From: an uncultured Acetatifactor sp.
GTDB lineage: Bacteria > Bacillota > Clostridia > Lachnospirales > Lachnospiraceae
Direction: 5' to 3'
Length of the DNA stretch: 64,000 bases
Assembly (NCBI GenBank): GCA_949840885.1
Contig: CATKYJ010000017.1
Location: forward strand, 1-64,000
The notes under the pieces are model-generated. The model was not told the DNA's origin. It searched no databases and saw only the letters and a list, made by a program, of their open reading frames with translations. This document shows, one piece after another, positions 7,951 to 17,404 of this stretch. Each line of letters begins with the position of its first letter. Positions within the stretch are counted from its first letter, which is position 1. Both the position numbers and the translations under genes were made by a program.

Positions 7951-8024
7951 TCGGCGCGACAAGATTTGAACTTGCGACCTCTGCGTCCCGAACGCAGCGC
8001 TCTACCAAGCTGAGCCACGCGCCG
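7951..8024 (-). tRNA. tRNA-Pro (CGG)
   Basis: On the minus strand a perfect 7-bp acceptor stem CGGCGCG/CGCGCCG encloses a D arm, the anticodon stem CTGCG/CGCAG with loop TTCGGGA (anticodon CGG) and a T arm GCAAG/CTTGT with loop TTCAAAT. The discriminator is A and CCA is not encoded. The element integrase ends just beyond its 3' end. A G/C-rich imperfect inverted repeat at about 7900-7940 could be its terminator. Confidence 0.92.
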
Positions 8025-8193
8025 TTAGCTGTTGAAACGGAACATATCAATAATAAATAAAAAAAGGTATTTTGTCAAGAGGAAAACGAAGATTCTAAAA
8101 AATCATTCTTCTGAAGCAGAATTTGCGAACAGGCTGAAACCATGTTTGCCATGAAAGGATGGTATGGGATTGGGGAAAGGGAATAGGGAACGC

Positions 8194-9663
8194 ATGAAAG
8201 TCATCGTAGTGGATGACGAGATTCCGATTCGGGATGAAATAAGGACAATGTGCCTGGCGGAGTATGGGTATGAAATTATAGGGGAGGCGGCCAATGGCAG
8301 AACCGCGCTGCAGCTTTGCCGGCAGCTGCAGCCGGACATTGTGATTACGGATATTACCATGCCCGTGATGGACGGGCTGGAGCTGATTCGGATTCTGCAG
8401 AGGACGATGCCATTGACCAAGTATGTGCTCCTGACCTGCCATCAGGATTTTGCTTATGCCAGTGAGGCCATCAGGCACGGTGCGCTGGATTACATTATTA
8501 AGGCGGATATCTCACAGGAGGGCATCCTGAGAGTCCTGGATCGGGCCAGAAGCATTATCGAAAGGGAGCAGGAGAACCTGAGAAAGCTGGAGAACGAACA
8601 AAGGAACAGCTTTTCCAGGTATGCGCTAAAGAATGTGTGGGATGCGGGAGAAATCGACAGGGAACTGGAGCGGATTCACTTCCGAATTCACTATAACGGG
8701 CCCAATTACTTCCTGGTGGTGGAAAACCGTCTGGGCTCCTGGGCTTTCATGGAGATAATGATCAGCAGTACTCTGGAGGCGGATAAATCCATTGAATGCT
8801 GGGTTCTGCTGGCAGACGGACTTTATGGAGTCAGCGTTTCAAAGGAGATGGACATGGAGGAACTGATGCCGTATATCAGGCAGCGGCTCCGGGATTCCTT
8901 TGAATTTCTGGAAGAGCCGTTCCGGATTTACGCAGTGAAATCTCACGGGAAAGTGCTGAGCGGAAAGCAGTATATGGAGGAGGGCAGAAAACTGGACAGA
9001 TGGAAAGCGCAGGCTTTCTATGAGCCGGGAGGCATATGCTTTGACGATAGCCAGATAGGGGAGTTTGGGTTCCGCAGCGCAGCCCATATAGAACAGATAG
9101 ACGCTCTGGTGGCAAAGAGAGAGGGGGAAGAGGCGCTGTGCCGGGATGTGGTCCGGTTCGGCCAGGATGCGCGGCTGTGGCCGGAGGAGTTGAAAAAGCT
9201 GTTGTTTTTGTGGCTCTCCAAATATATCAGCAAGCTTCCGGAGGAAGCCAGGGAGATAGAGGGCGTGCTCTGTGAAGCCTGCGACATCCGGCAGCTGGCA
9301 CAAAGCTTTGCCGAACAGTGCGAAAGGCATGTCAGCTTTTCCCGCCGGAGCGAAGTGCGCAGGGCAATCCGCATTTTGCAGACAGAGTACCAGACGGACT
9401 TAACCCTCGCCGGAATTGCTGAAAGGATAGGCATCAATGCCCAGTATCTGGGGCGGATGTTTACAGAGGAGACCAATGAGAAGTTCAGCGACTGCCTGAA
9501 CCGTATCCGAATGGAGCGGGCCAATGAACTGCTCCAGGACGGAAAACTGAAGATATATGAAGTGGCGGAACAGGTGGGGATTTCCAACTATCGGTATTTT
9601 ACACAGAAATTTCGGGAATGGAGCGGCGTGAGCCCGAAAGAGGTCCGCAAGAGGGGAAAATAA
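8194..9663 (+). CDS. AraC-type response regulator (YesN-like)
   Basis: A 489-residue regulator. Residues 1-120 form a receiver (MKVIVVDDE, phosphoacceptor Asp in VITDITMPVMDG, conserved Lys in IIKADIS). A variable middle region follows, and the last 100 residues are an AraC/XylS DNA-binding domain with two HTH motifs (TLAGIAERIGINAQYLGRMF and YEVAEQVGISNYRYFTQKF). It is immediately followed by its sensor kinase, then a sugar-type ABC transporter, so it probably activates that operon. I start at MKVIVVDDE; an in-frame ATG at 8164 behind AAAGGATGGT is a credible alternative. Confidence 0.9.
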   Translation: MKVIVVDDEIPIRDEIRTMCLAEYGYEIIGEAANGRTALQLCRQLQPDIVITDITMPVMDGLELIRILQRTMPLTKYVLLTCHQDFAYASEAIRHGALDYIIKADISQEGILRVLDRARSIIEREQENLRKLENEQRNSFSRYALKNVWDAGEIDRELERIHFRIHYNGPNYFLVVENRLGSWAFMEIMISSTLEADKSIECWVLLADGLYGVSVSKEMDMEELMPYIRQRLRDSFEFLEEPFRIYAVKSHGKVLSGKQYMEEGRKLDRWKAQAFYEPGGICFDDSQIGEFGFRSAAHIEQIDALVAKREGEEALCRDVVRFGQDARLWPEELKKLLFLWLSKYISKLPEEAREIEGVLCEACDIRQLAQSFAEQCERHVSFSRRSEVRRAIRILQTEYQTDLTLAGIAERIGINAQYLGRMFTEETNEKFSDCLNRIRMERANELLQDGKLKIYEVAEQVGISNYRYFTQKFREWSGVSPKEVRKRGK

Positions 9664-11397
9664 ATGGATAGCATAAAGGAGAGGCTGAAGCTGAGCGCGG
9701 TTTCGCTGCGGCAGTTTTTGATTATGCTGGTCTTCGCAGGGGGTGTCATGTTCGTCTTCTTGTTCCGGGAAATGGTACAGAGGATGGACAATCAGGAGCA
9801 GGAGGTAGTCAGCGAGATGCAGACCAAGCTGCATCTGATGAATTTATACATTGACTCTTACTGCGACAGTATCCAGAATGGCCTGATGGGCATCACGCTG
9901 CGCCAGGATTTGTACGAGAAACAGGGCTGGGAGTCCTATTACGCGCTGGAGGATATCCGGAAAAGCAATGGTTTCATCCAGACATTGTACGTGGCGGGGC
10001 CGGACGGAGAGATCTATGCAAGTCAGCAGGCATTGTATGACGCGGTGAAGCCGGACATAGTGGACGATATGATAGACAGGGCCAGGGACAATCCGGGCAG
10101 GCTGCAGTATTCGAAACCGGTGTATTCTGCCATGTCTGCCGGCTATTCCCTTTTTGTGTCCTACCGAAGCGGTGATAATATCGCAGTGACTGAGACCGGC
10201 TGCGACTATTTGAGGACCATGTTTCAGGACGTGCTGGGGGGGCAGGGAAAGAGCTTCATGGTGCGGGAATATATGGGAGAACCTTTCCTGTTTTCCAGAG
10301 AGGATCCGGGCATTGAACTGAAACCGGGGGTATACCCGCTGGAAGTGGCGGACAGATATCTGGAAATGTTTGATTACGGAAAGGAATCCGCAGAACTGGC
10401 CAGCATAGAAGCCGTGCCGGAGTACAGCTTCCTGTGTACGGCTGACAATAAACTGGGCTGGGAGGTCTGCCTTATGTATCCTGCAGACATCCTGCAGGGA
10501 TACCGCAGCGAACTGTTCTGGTTTACGGCAAAACATATGGGGCTCTGGTTTGCGGGCATCATCATAATCGTGTTCTGGTTCACTATGCTTTATACGAATC
10601 CCATGCGGAAGCTGGCGCGGGACATGGATCAGGTGAACGATTTGGAGCATTTGGTGGAGGTGCATTACAGCCGGGAGGATGAACTGGGGCGGCTTTCCTC
10701 CCACTATAACAGCCTGGTCAGAAGGCTGCGGGAGCTTGTGGAGGAGGTGCGGGATGCGGAGCACAGGAAGATGGAGTATGAATTTTTGATGCTGCAGAAC
10801 CAGATCGGCCCGCATTTTCTGCACAATACCCTGGCCTGCGTGGCCAGCCTGATCAGACAGGGAAAAGACGAGACAGCCGGGCAGGCACTGCGGGCGTTGA
10901 TTAAACTTTTATCTTACACCTTTGAGCAGAATGCGGAGACTGTGACAATCCGGGAGGAAATGGAGCAGCTGGGAAATTATGTCAGAATTCAGCAGATGCG
11001 ATATGGCAGCGGAATTCGATTTGAGCAGCAGATAGAGGAGGGAGCCGCGCAGTGCCGGGTTTTGAAGCTGCTGCTGCAGCCTTTGGCGGAAAACTCCATC
11101 TTTCACGGAATAGTGCCTGGGGGCGGGGGCAGCCTGAAAATTGCGGCAAGGCTGCGCAGAGGAATTCTGCATATTTTCATCTGCGACGACGGTATCGGCA
11201 TGACCAGAAATATGTGCCAGGACATTCTGGACGGAAAGTACACTGCCAGAGTGACGGACAGGCTTTCCAGCGTGGGCATTCTGAACGTGAATGAGCGGAT
11301 GAAACTGTGGTACGGAGAGGAATATGGGATTAAAATCAAATCGGAAATTGGGGTGGGGACGGTGATCTATTTACGCATCCCTCAGGAAAAAGAGTAG
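9664..11397 (+). CDS. Sensor histidine kinase (YesM-like)
   Basis: A 577-residue membrane kinase: transmembrane helix at about 15-35, a large extracellular sensor region (about 36-290), a second helix at about 295-315 (AGIIIIVFWFTMLYT), HAMP domain, a His_kinase box LQNQIGPHFLHNTLA with the phosphoacceptor His near 384, and a GHKL ATPase domain with DDGIGM. This is the YesM family that controls carbohydrate transport in Firmicutes. It starts 3 bp after the response regulator, so the two are co-translated. The ligand is unknown but is probably related to the solute bound by the adjacent lipoprotein. Confidence 0.92.
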   Translation: MDSIKERLKLSAVSLRQFLIMLVFAGGVMFVFLFREMVQRMDNQEQEVVSEMQTKLHLMNLYIDSYCDSIQNGLMGITLRQDLYEKQGWESYYALEDIRKSNGFIQTLYVAGPDGEIYASQQALYDAVKPDIVDDMIDRARDNPGRLQYSKPVYSAMSAGYSLFVSYRSGDNIAVTETGCDYLRTMFQDVLGGQGKSFMVREYMGEPFLFSREDPGIELKPGVYPLEVADRYLEMFDYGKESAELASIEAVPEYSFLCTADNKLGWEVCLMYPADILQGYRSELFWFTAKHMGLWFAGIIIIVFWFTMLYTNPMRKLARDMDQVNDLEHLVEVHYSREDELGRLSSHYNSLVRRLRELVEEVRDAEHRKMEYEFLMLQNQIGPHFLHNTLACVASLIRQGKDETAGQALRALIKLLSYTFEQNAETVTIREEMEQLGNYVRIQQMRYGSGIRFEQQIEEGAAQCRVLKLLLQPLAENSIFHGIVPGGGGSLKIAARLRRGILHIFICDDGIGMTRNMCQDILDGKYTARVTDRLSSVGILNVNERMKLWYGEEYGIKIKSEIGVGTVIYLRIPQEKE

Positions 11398-11471
11398 CCA
11401 TATAGAAAACTTGTACAAAAAACGGACATTTTTCATCTTTTTCTGTATATTATTTGGAAATACAATTTACT

Positions 11472-11515
11472 AAAATGGTAACTGTGATGAGAAAACATTA
11501 TAGTTGCCATTTTTT
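11472..11515 (+). terminator. Terminator between kinase gene and ABC operon
   Basis: AAAATGGTAACT pairs with AGTTGCCATTTT (one mismatch) followed by further T. It lies 35 bp before the first permease start, so it could end the two-component operon or act as an attenuator for the transporter genes. Confidence 0.6.
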
Positions 11516-11550
11516 GTGTGCAAGATGCACGATTGAGAGGGAGAGGAGAA

Positions 11551-12474
11551 ATGGAGAAAAAAGGGAGACAGAGGATTCGGCATATCATGAAATGGAACTG
11601 GCAGTATTATGTCATGCTGCTGCCGTTCCTGATCTATTATCTTGTTTTCAAATATGGCCCCATGTACGGAGTGCTGATCGCGTTCAAGGACTACAACATT
11701 CCAAAGGGGATTCTGGGAAGCCCCTGGGCGGAGCCGGTGTGGAAGCATTTTGAATACTTCTTTGAAAGCCCTTATGCCGCGCGGATTATCGGAAATACGC
11801 TGAAGATCAGCTTTTACAAAATAGCGTTTGGCATGATACCGCCCATTATCCTGGCCATCATGATCAATGAGTGCAAGAATAAATGGTTCCGGAAAGCCAT
11901 TCAGACAGCAAGCTATCTGCCCCATTTCCTGTCCTGGGTCATCATATACGGCATTATGACGGCTTTCTTTTCCCAGACCAGCGGATTGATCAACCGATGG
12001 CTGACGCAATGGGGGCTTTCCTCTTATCCGTTCCTGACGGATCCCACGCATTTTCAGGCCATGATTGTGGGGACAGATTTATGGAAAGGGCTGGGGTGGT
12101 CGGCAATCATTTATCTGGCAGCCATTGCCGGCATCGATACCACCCTATACGAGGCGGCTATCATAGACGGATGCAGCAAGCTGAAGCGGATCTGGTACAT
12201 CACGCTGCCGCTGCTGAAAGGGACTTTCATCCTGCAGCTGATTCTCCGTGCAGGCTCTATCATGAACGCGGGATTTGACCAGATTTATGTCATTGCGTCC
12301 GATCAGGTGCTGGGCGTTGCGGAGATTCTGGATACATGGGTGTTCAAGGAGGGAATCCAGCGCATGAACTACAGCCTCGCCAGCGCCGTAGGTCTGCTGA
12401 AATCCGTGATTGGACTGGTTCTGGTTCTGGGGACGAATAAGCTGGCGAGAAAGTGGGATGAGGGACTATGGTAA
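11551..12474 (+). CDS. ABC sugar transporter permease (LplB family)
   Basis: A 307-residue inner-membrane permease with about six transmembrane segments, a start typical of LplB (WQYYVMLLPFLIYYLVFKYG), then FKDYNIPKGILGSPW, and the cytoplasmic EAA-loop region around YEAAIIDGCSKLKRIWYITL that contacts the ATPase. It pairs with the next gene. AGGAGAA precedes the chosen start; an upstream in-frame ATG at 11518 has no good binding site. No ATPase is encoded here, so a shared MsmX-type ATPase elsewhere is likely. Confidence 0.9.
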   Translation: MEKKGRQRIRHIMKWNWQYYVMLLPFLIYYLVFKYGPMYGVLIAFKDYNIPKGILGSPWAEPVWKHFEYFFESPYAARIIGNTLKISFYKIAFGMIPPIILAIMINECKNKWFRKAIQTASYLPHFLSWVIIYGIMTAFFSQTSGLINRWLTQWGLSSYPFLTDPTHFQAMIVGTDLWKGLGWSAIIYLAAIAGIDTTLYEAAIIDGCSKLKRIWYITLPLLKGTFILQLILRAGSIMNAGFDQIYVIASDQVLGVAEILDTWVFKEGIQRMNYSLASAVGLLKSVIGLVLVLGTNKLARKWDEGLW

Positions 12475-13325
12475 AAAAGTGGAAGAGCGACAAGGCTGTG
12501 GACATATGTAATTATGTGATTTTATCGGTCATACTGGTGATATGCGTGTTCCCGCTGCTGTATGTGATAAGCGTTTCCCTGACGCCTATTACAGAGGTGC
12601 ATAAGAACGGCGGGTTTCTGGTCATTCCAAGAGCCATTACACTGGATGCGTACAAGACCATCATAGACCAGAGGATGCTGCCCCGGGCAATGGGAATCAC
12701 GGCATACATCACTATCCTTGGGACGGTGATTAATATCGTGGCTACGGTGATTATGGCGTATCCCCTTAGCAAGCGGAAACTGGCGGGAAGACGATTTTTG
12801 ATTCCTTTTATTATCTTTCCCATGCTGTTTAGCGGAGGTACGATTCCCACCTATTTGCTGATCAAGAATCTGAACATGATCGGAACTTATTGGGCGCTGA
12901 TGATTCCGGGAGCGGTCTATACCTACAATCTCCTGGTGGTGAAGGCCTTTTTCGAAAATCTTCCGGAGGAGCTGTTCGAGTCCGCCAGGATAGACGGGGC
13001 AAATGAGTTCTATGTACTGTGGAAGATTGTTGTGCCCCTCTCAAAGCCTGTGATTATGACTATGGTGCTGTTTTACGCAGTAGGACACTGGGAGACGTAT
13101 TTTGACTCCATTATGTATCTGCCGGATCAGAATATGCAGACCCTGCAGGTGGTGCTTCGCAGGATGCTGACGCCGAACACAGAGATGAATGCGGATATAA
13201 CGATTCCGACCATGACGCTGCAGATGGCAATGGTAGTGTTCACTACGCTGCCGATTATCGTCATTTATCCGTTCATACAGAAGTATTTCACGAAAGGTAT
13301 CATGTTGGGGGCGGTAAAGGGGTGA
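12468..13325 (+). CDS. ABC sugar transporter permease (YtcP family)
   Basis: A 285-residue partner permease (carbohydrate uptake transporter-1 type). It has about six transmembrane helices, the N-terminal block VFPLLYVISVSLTP, an EAA-like loop ESARIDGANEFYVLWKIVVP, and the family-typical end KYFTKGIMLGAVKG. It overlaps the preceding permease by 7 bp, consistent with translational coupling and a heterodimeric channel. Substrate cannot be read from sequence; relatives move oligosaccharides or aldouronates. Confidence 0.92.
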   Translation: MVKKWKSDKAVDICNYVILSVILVICVFPLLYVISVSLTPITEVHKNGGFLVIPRAITLDAYKTIIDQRMLPRAMGITAYITILGTVINIVATVIMAYPLSKRKLAGRRFLIPFIIFPMLFSGGTIPTYLLIKNLNMIGTYWALMIPGAVYTYNLLVVKAFFENLPEELFESARIDGANEFYVLWKIVVPLSKPVIMTMVLFYAVGHWETYFDSIMYLPDQNMQTLQVVLRRMLTPNTEMNADITIPTMTLQMAMVVFTTLPIIVIYPFIQKYFTKGIMLGAVKG

Positions 13326-13446
13326 TGTGCCGGGAACGGATATCCCATGCCCTTTGACTATACATAACGCCCGGACAGCGAAAGGATGGGTGGCCGGACG
13401 TAAGGGAGCTATAAACCATGTTTTCAGAAAGGAAAAGGAATCAATC

Positions 13447-15036
13447 ATGAAAAGGAAGAGAGTAATGGCAGCAATGGTAAGTCTTGCGCTGGTGCTTACG
13501 GCGGGATGCGGGAGCAACGATGTGCCGGGGAGCACACAGGATTCGGCAAAAACGACAGAATCAACGGATGCGAACGAACAGGACGACGGGGAGACAAAGC
13601 CTGAAGCCGGGCAGGAAACGGCAGACGGGGATGTGGTCTCGCTGGAACTGGTATGCGGACATGGGGTGACGCTGCCGGAAAAGGAAAAGAATTTTGTGGA
13701 ACAGGGAATCAGGGAAGCTATCGGGGTGGATGTCACCATGAACATTGTAGGAGCCGGAGCCGATTATGCCACGGCACTGAACGCCAGAATTTCAGGCGGC
13801 GATGTGCCGGATCTGTTTATCGCGCCCTCTGATGAGACGTTAAAGCAGTATGTGCAGAACGGAATTGTGCTGAGCCTGAACGACTATCTGGATCAACTGC
13901 AGCCCCTGGTGGACTGGGTCGGCGGGGAAGAGGCTTTACGGCCAAACTATATAAACGGGGGGATGTACCGCGTTCCCAGGAAGGCAAAGGGAAGCTACTC
14001 CATGCCGGTAGTGCGTAAAGACTGGCTGGACAAGGTGGGGGCCGAAATCCCTACAACCATGGAGGAGGCCCTGGAGGTGGCGAAAAAGCTTACCTTTGAA
14101 GATCCAGACGGCAACGGCGCGCAGGATACCTATGGCTTCTCGGGCAACGGATTGTGGGCGTTTAACCTGATTCTGAATTCTTACGGCGGTTCCGTATACA
14201 ACAACCTGGTTCTGGACGAAAATGGAGAGCTGACATCCACGCTCCTGGCGCCGAATATGGAGGCAGGGCTGGAGATGTGCAAGCGGTTCGTGGATGCCGG
14301 TGTGGTGGATCCGGATATCGTGGCGAACAGCGGAGACGCCCTGCGGGACAAGATGGCTCAGTGCAAGGTAGGCATGGCGGTGACAGAGTGGGCATCCGTA
14401 TACAAACAGGCGCTGATGGAGCAGCTGCTGGCCGTGGATCCCGATGCCGAGTGGGTGTGGTACGCTCCGCTGGATTCAGGCACCGGAGACAGGGCGTGCT
14501 TTGACACGATAAACGCTGTGGGCTCAAAGGGCGAGTGGTGCGTCAGCGCTGCGGTGGCTGAGAGTCCGGAAAAGCTGGAAGCCGTTATCAAGCTGTTGAA
14601 TTATATCACCAGTGAGGAGGGTGAAAAGCTGGTTTCCTACGGAGTTGAGGGAAGGCACTACAATGTGGAGAACGGAGAAATCGTAAAGACGGATTTGATG
14701 TCAACGGAATGTGATTTCCTTTGGGTATACCAGATGGCCTACAGGGATGATGGCGTTTACCTTGCAGTGAAGTTCCCGGAGGCAGCAGAGAGCATTGTCT
14801 TTAGCGAGAATACGGAGAGGATGACGGCATATGAAAACGCCGTGATTGCGCCGGAGGGTTTCCATGCCGAGGATATGAACAAGTATATCACGGAGAATAT
14901 GATAGCTTTCATTTTCGGGACAAGGCCTATTTCGGAATACAGTCAGTTCCTGGAGGAGCTGAATACCTCTTTCGGATTTGAAGATTATATGAAGAGCGCA
15001 GAGGAACAGCTGAGGGAACAGGGGTATATCGAATAA
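13447..15036 (+). CDS. Extracellular solute-binding lipoprotein
   Basis: A 529-residue family 1 type solute-binding protein. The N-terminus is a lipoprotein signal (MKRKRVMAAMVSLALVLTAGC) with lipobox LTAG|C, then an acidic Ser/Thr/Glu-rich linker. The body contains the calcium-site-like segment FEDPDGNGAQDTYGF seen in LipO-type binding proteins. It captures the substrate for the two upstream permeases. AGAAAGGAAAAGG precedes the start. Confidence 0.9.
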   Translation: MKRKRVMAAMVSLALVLTAGCGSNDVPGSTQDSAKTTESTDANEQDDGETKPEAGQETADGDVVSLELVCGHGVTLPEKEKNFVEQGIREAIGVDVTMNIVGAGADYATALNARISGGDVPDLFIAPSDETLKQYVQNGIVLSLNDYLDQLQPLVDWVGGEEALRPNYINGGMYRVPRKAKGSYSMPVVRKDWLDKVGAEIPTTMEEALEVAKKLTFEDPDGNGAQDTYGFSGNGLWAFNLILNSYGGSVYNNLVLDENGELTSTLLAPNMEAGLEMCKRFVDAGVVDPDIVANSGDALRDKMAQCKVGMAVTEWASVYKQALMEQLLAVDPDAEWVWYAPLDSGTGDRACFDTINAVGSKGEWCVSAAVAESPEKLEAVIKLLNYITSEEGEKLVSYGVEGRHYNVENGEIVKTDLMSTECDFLWVYQMAYRDDGVYLAVKFPEAAESIVFSENTERMTAYENAVIAPEGFHAEDMNKYITENMIAFIFGTRPISEYSQFLEELNTSFGFEDYMKSAEEQLREQGYIE

Positions 15037-15048
15037 AACATATAACCA

Positions 15049-15097
15049 GTGAGCGCTTCTGTCATGCAGCACAAAAGCGGCAAAAGGAGGCGCTCAC
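15049..15097 (+). promoter_or_regulatory. Inverted repeat before the oxidoreductase gene
   Basis: GTGAGCGC (15049-15056) and GCGCTCAC (15090-15097) are perfect complements separated by 33 nt and overlap an unused AAAGGAGG. No T-run follows. It may be an mRNA structure or protein site between binding protein and oxidoreductase; the role is unknown. Confidence 0.3.
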
Positions 15098-15133
15098 GAG
15101 TACAACAAATCCAAAAAGGCAGGAGGATGTAAG

Positions 15134-16420
15134 ATGGACACATACCGGGAACCGGCAAGGGATATCCCCGTAATCGCCAGAGCGGACGTAGTGGTGGCGG
15201 GCTCCGGGCCCGCTGGCGTCTCCGCCGCAATCGCAGCGGCAAGGGAGGGAGCGAGCGTGGTGCTGGTGGAGCAGATGGGGAATGTTGGGGGGATTGCCAC
15301 GGAGGGGCTCATGAGCCACTGGACGGGAGAGACAAAAGGAGGATTTTATGAAGAACTGCTAAAACGCTCCGCCGATACAGACTCTACGGAGAATCGCCAT
15401 ATCATCAATCCCGAGCGCCTGAAGACCGTATTGCTGGAAATGCTGGAGGAAGCAGGCGTCAGACTGATGCTGTATACGTTTGCCTGTGGGCCGGTGATGG
15501 AGGGAAACAGCATCCGCGGCATCATCGTGGAGAACAAATCCGGCAGGGGCGTCATCTATGGCAAAATCGTCATAGACGCCAGCGGAGACGGCGACATTGC
15601 GGCCCGGGCGGGAGTTCCTTTTAGCCTGGGGCGGGAATCGGACGGCAGGATGCAGCCGGCCACGATTATGTTCAAGGTGGCGGGGGTGGATGTGGACAGA
15701 GGCGTCTTCCCGGGCTTTTTCGAAGATCACCTGGAAATTCCCGCCGGGGACATCCAGCAGGTCGGCCGGGAAAACCTGCCCTTTCCGGCAGGACATGTAC
15801 TTTTGTACCGCACAACGCTCCCCGGCGTGGTCACCTGTAATATGACCAACTGCATCGGAATCGACGGCACAAAAGCGGAGGACCTGACAAAAGCCACCAT
15901 TGTATGCAGAAAGCAGATGGACAGCATCGTGGAGTTCCTGCGAAAGTTCGTGCCGGGATTTGAGGAATGTTATCTGATCAGCTCCGCCTCCCTGATCGGC
16001 GTGCGGGAGACCAGACATTTTGAGGGGGAGTATGCGCTGGGTCAGGAGGACATTGTCTCGGCCAGAGTCTTTCCGGACTGGGTGGTAACCAAGGCGCACT
16101 TTAATTTCGATGTCCACAATATGACCGGGGACGGACTGGACGAGACGGGGGTGCAGAAAGGTTTTGCCCAGCCCCGGGGCTATACCATTCCCTACGGCTG
16201 TTTTGTACCCAAAAAGGTAGACGGTCTGTACCTTGCGGGAAGAAATATCAGCGGTACCCATATGGCACATTCCAATTACAGGGTGATGCCCATCTGCGCG
16301 AATATGGGACAGGCCGTTGGGATTGCAGCCGCCATCTGCGCTGCTTCGGGCTGCCTGCCCCGGAACTTGGATGTAAGAGCCGTACAGAAGAGGCTGGAAG
16401 AGACAGGCGTGTCGATATAG
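15134..16420 (+). CDS. FAD-dependent oxidoreductase
   Basis: A 428-residue FAD_oxidored-type flavoprotein. A Rossmann dinucleotide site (VVVAGSGPAGVSAAIAA) lies at residues 17-33, a GNVGG block follows, the mid-domain has IVIDASGDGDIAARAG, and the C-terminal FAD contact is GLYLAGRNISGTHMAH. Relatives accompany carbohydrate or organic-acid transporters in gut Clostridia, where substrates are mostly unassigned. It follows the binding-protein gene by 97 bp on the same strand with its own AGGAGG, and a terminator ends the unit. It probably oxidises or reduces the imported compound; that is inferred from context only. Confidence 0.85.
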   Translation: MDTYREPARDIPVIARADVVVAGSGPAGVSAAIAAAREGASVVLVEQMGNVGGIATEGLMSHWTGETKGGFYEELLKRSADTDSTENRHIINPERLKTVLLEMLEEAGVRLMLYTFACGPVMEGNSIRGIIVENKSGRGVIYGKIVIDASGDGDIAARAGVPFSLGRESDGRMQPATIMFKVAGVDVDRGVFPGFFEDHLEIPAGDIQQVGRENLPFPAGHVLLYRTTLPGVVTCNMTNCIGIDGTKAEDLTKATIVCRKQMDSIVEFLRKFVPGFEECYLISSASLIGVRETRHFEGEYALGQEDIVSARVFPDWVVTKAHFNFDVHNMTGDGLDETGVQKGFAQPRGYTIPYGCFVPKKVDGLYLAGRNISGTHMAHSNYRVMPICANMGQAVGIAAAICAASGCLPRNLDVRAVQKRLEETGVSI

Positions 16421-16451
16421 GACGGAAAATATAAGTCAAAATAAAAAGCAG

Positions 16452-16494
16452 CCGGCGGGAGGATAACGAATATCCTCTTGCCGGATTTGCTTTT
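16452..16494 (+). terminator. Terminator of the ABC/oxidoreductase operon
   Basis: CCGGCGGGAGGATA pairs with TATCCTCTTGCCGG (two G-T pairs, loop ACGAA), followed by ATTTGCTTTTTT. Confidence 0.85.
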
Positions 16495-16514
16495 TTCTGC
16501 TTTTGTGCTATACT
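16487..16514 (+). promoter_or_regulatory. Promoter of the 16546 gene
   Basis: TTGCTT and TATACT are separated by 16 bp, 32 bp before the start codon, and overlap the tail of the preceding terminator. Confidence 0.5.
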
Positions 16515-16545
16515 GGTAGACATCAAAGGCTCGGAGGAAGCGAAG

Positions 16546-17190
16546 ATGAGGAATCTTTTTAATTTTCAGAAAAAGAAAGCGCCGAGAGTGGACGGCACAT
16601 CCTTTCAGACCATTCCGGACAGGCCGCTTCCCTTTGGCTATAAGAACTCATGGCTGTGCGTCAAGGCCCAGGATCCGCAGGAAACGATAAAGGTGCTGGA
16701 GCTTAAAAATCCCCAGGTGTCCAATTGGGAGAGCGGCTATAAGGCGCTCAGGGAGGGAAAAGTATTTGTATCTCCTGTGATAGGCGGCTTTGTCCTTGCG
16801 ATAGGCTATGAGAGGAAAGGCATCGGAACTTCACGGGAGATGGAGGAACTGGCCAGGCTGGGACTATTATTCCCGCAGGTGCAGTACTATGGATCCCACC
16901 GGGTAGTGGATTACGCCGAATGGGTAAAGTTTGAGGAGGGAAAGCTGATACGGGCATACGCCTGGTGCGGCTGCGATGGCGAGGTGCTGATGAACGAAGG
17001 AATGATCACCCCCCAGGAGCGGCAGATCGGAATGGGGAATCCTCTGGTAGATCCTCTGGGAACGGACGACTGGGACGCATTTGACGTTCCGGATGAGGAA
17101 AGTGTCGTAGAGCTTGCGGCGCTGTGGGGAGTCGACCCTCTGTTCCGGGGAGAATATCCGAAATCCACAGGGTTTGTCTGTGACAGATAA
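16546..17190 (+). CDS. Uncharacterised protein, 214 aa
   Basis: A soluble protein of unknown function, without signal peptide or membrane segments. It begins with a basic MRNLFNFQKKKAPR and contains several Trp/Tyr-rich strands (WESGYKALREGKVFVSP, YYGSHRVVDYAEWVKFEEG, AYAWCGCDGEVLMNEG), giving the look of a compact beta-rich fold. It has its own promoter and GGAGG, and stands alone between two operons. I cannot assign it; a SMI1/immunity-like or housekeeping role would be guesswork. Confidence 0.7.
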   Translation: MRNLFNFQKKKAPRVDGTSFQTIPDRPLPFGYKNSWLCVKAQDPQETIKVLELKNPQVSNWESGYKALREGKVFVSPVIGGFVLAIGYERKGIGTSREMEELARLGLLFPQVQYYGSHRVVDYAEWVKFEEGKLIRAYAWCGCDGEVLMNEGMITPQERQIGMGNPLVDPLGTDDWDAFDVPDEESVVELAALWGVDPLFRGEYPKSTGFVCDR

Positions 17191-17404
17191 AAACAGATAA
17201 CCCACATCCCGGCGGTAAACTGCCGGCAATATAAGAAGACAGACTAGAAATAAACTTTCATGCAGCCGGCCGCAGCACGCTACATAAAGCTCTGGGAGTT
17301 TAGGTGCTGCATGCAAACCCGTATGACGGTGCGGCGTCTGTGGGAGGCTAAAGACTTTTACAGTAATGAAATTGAGCCTCGCCGAGAGCGGGAAGGGGGT
17401 AAAT

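Noticed and set aside
10000..10824. Long antisense frames within the kinase and permease genes
   Set aside because: They lack binding sites and protein-like composition; the plus-strand genes have clear domains.
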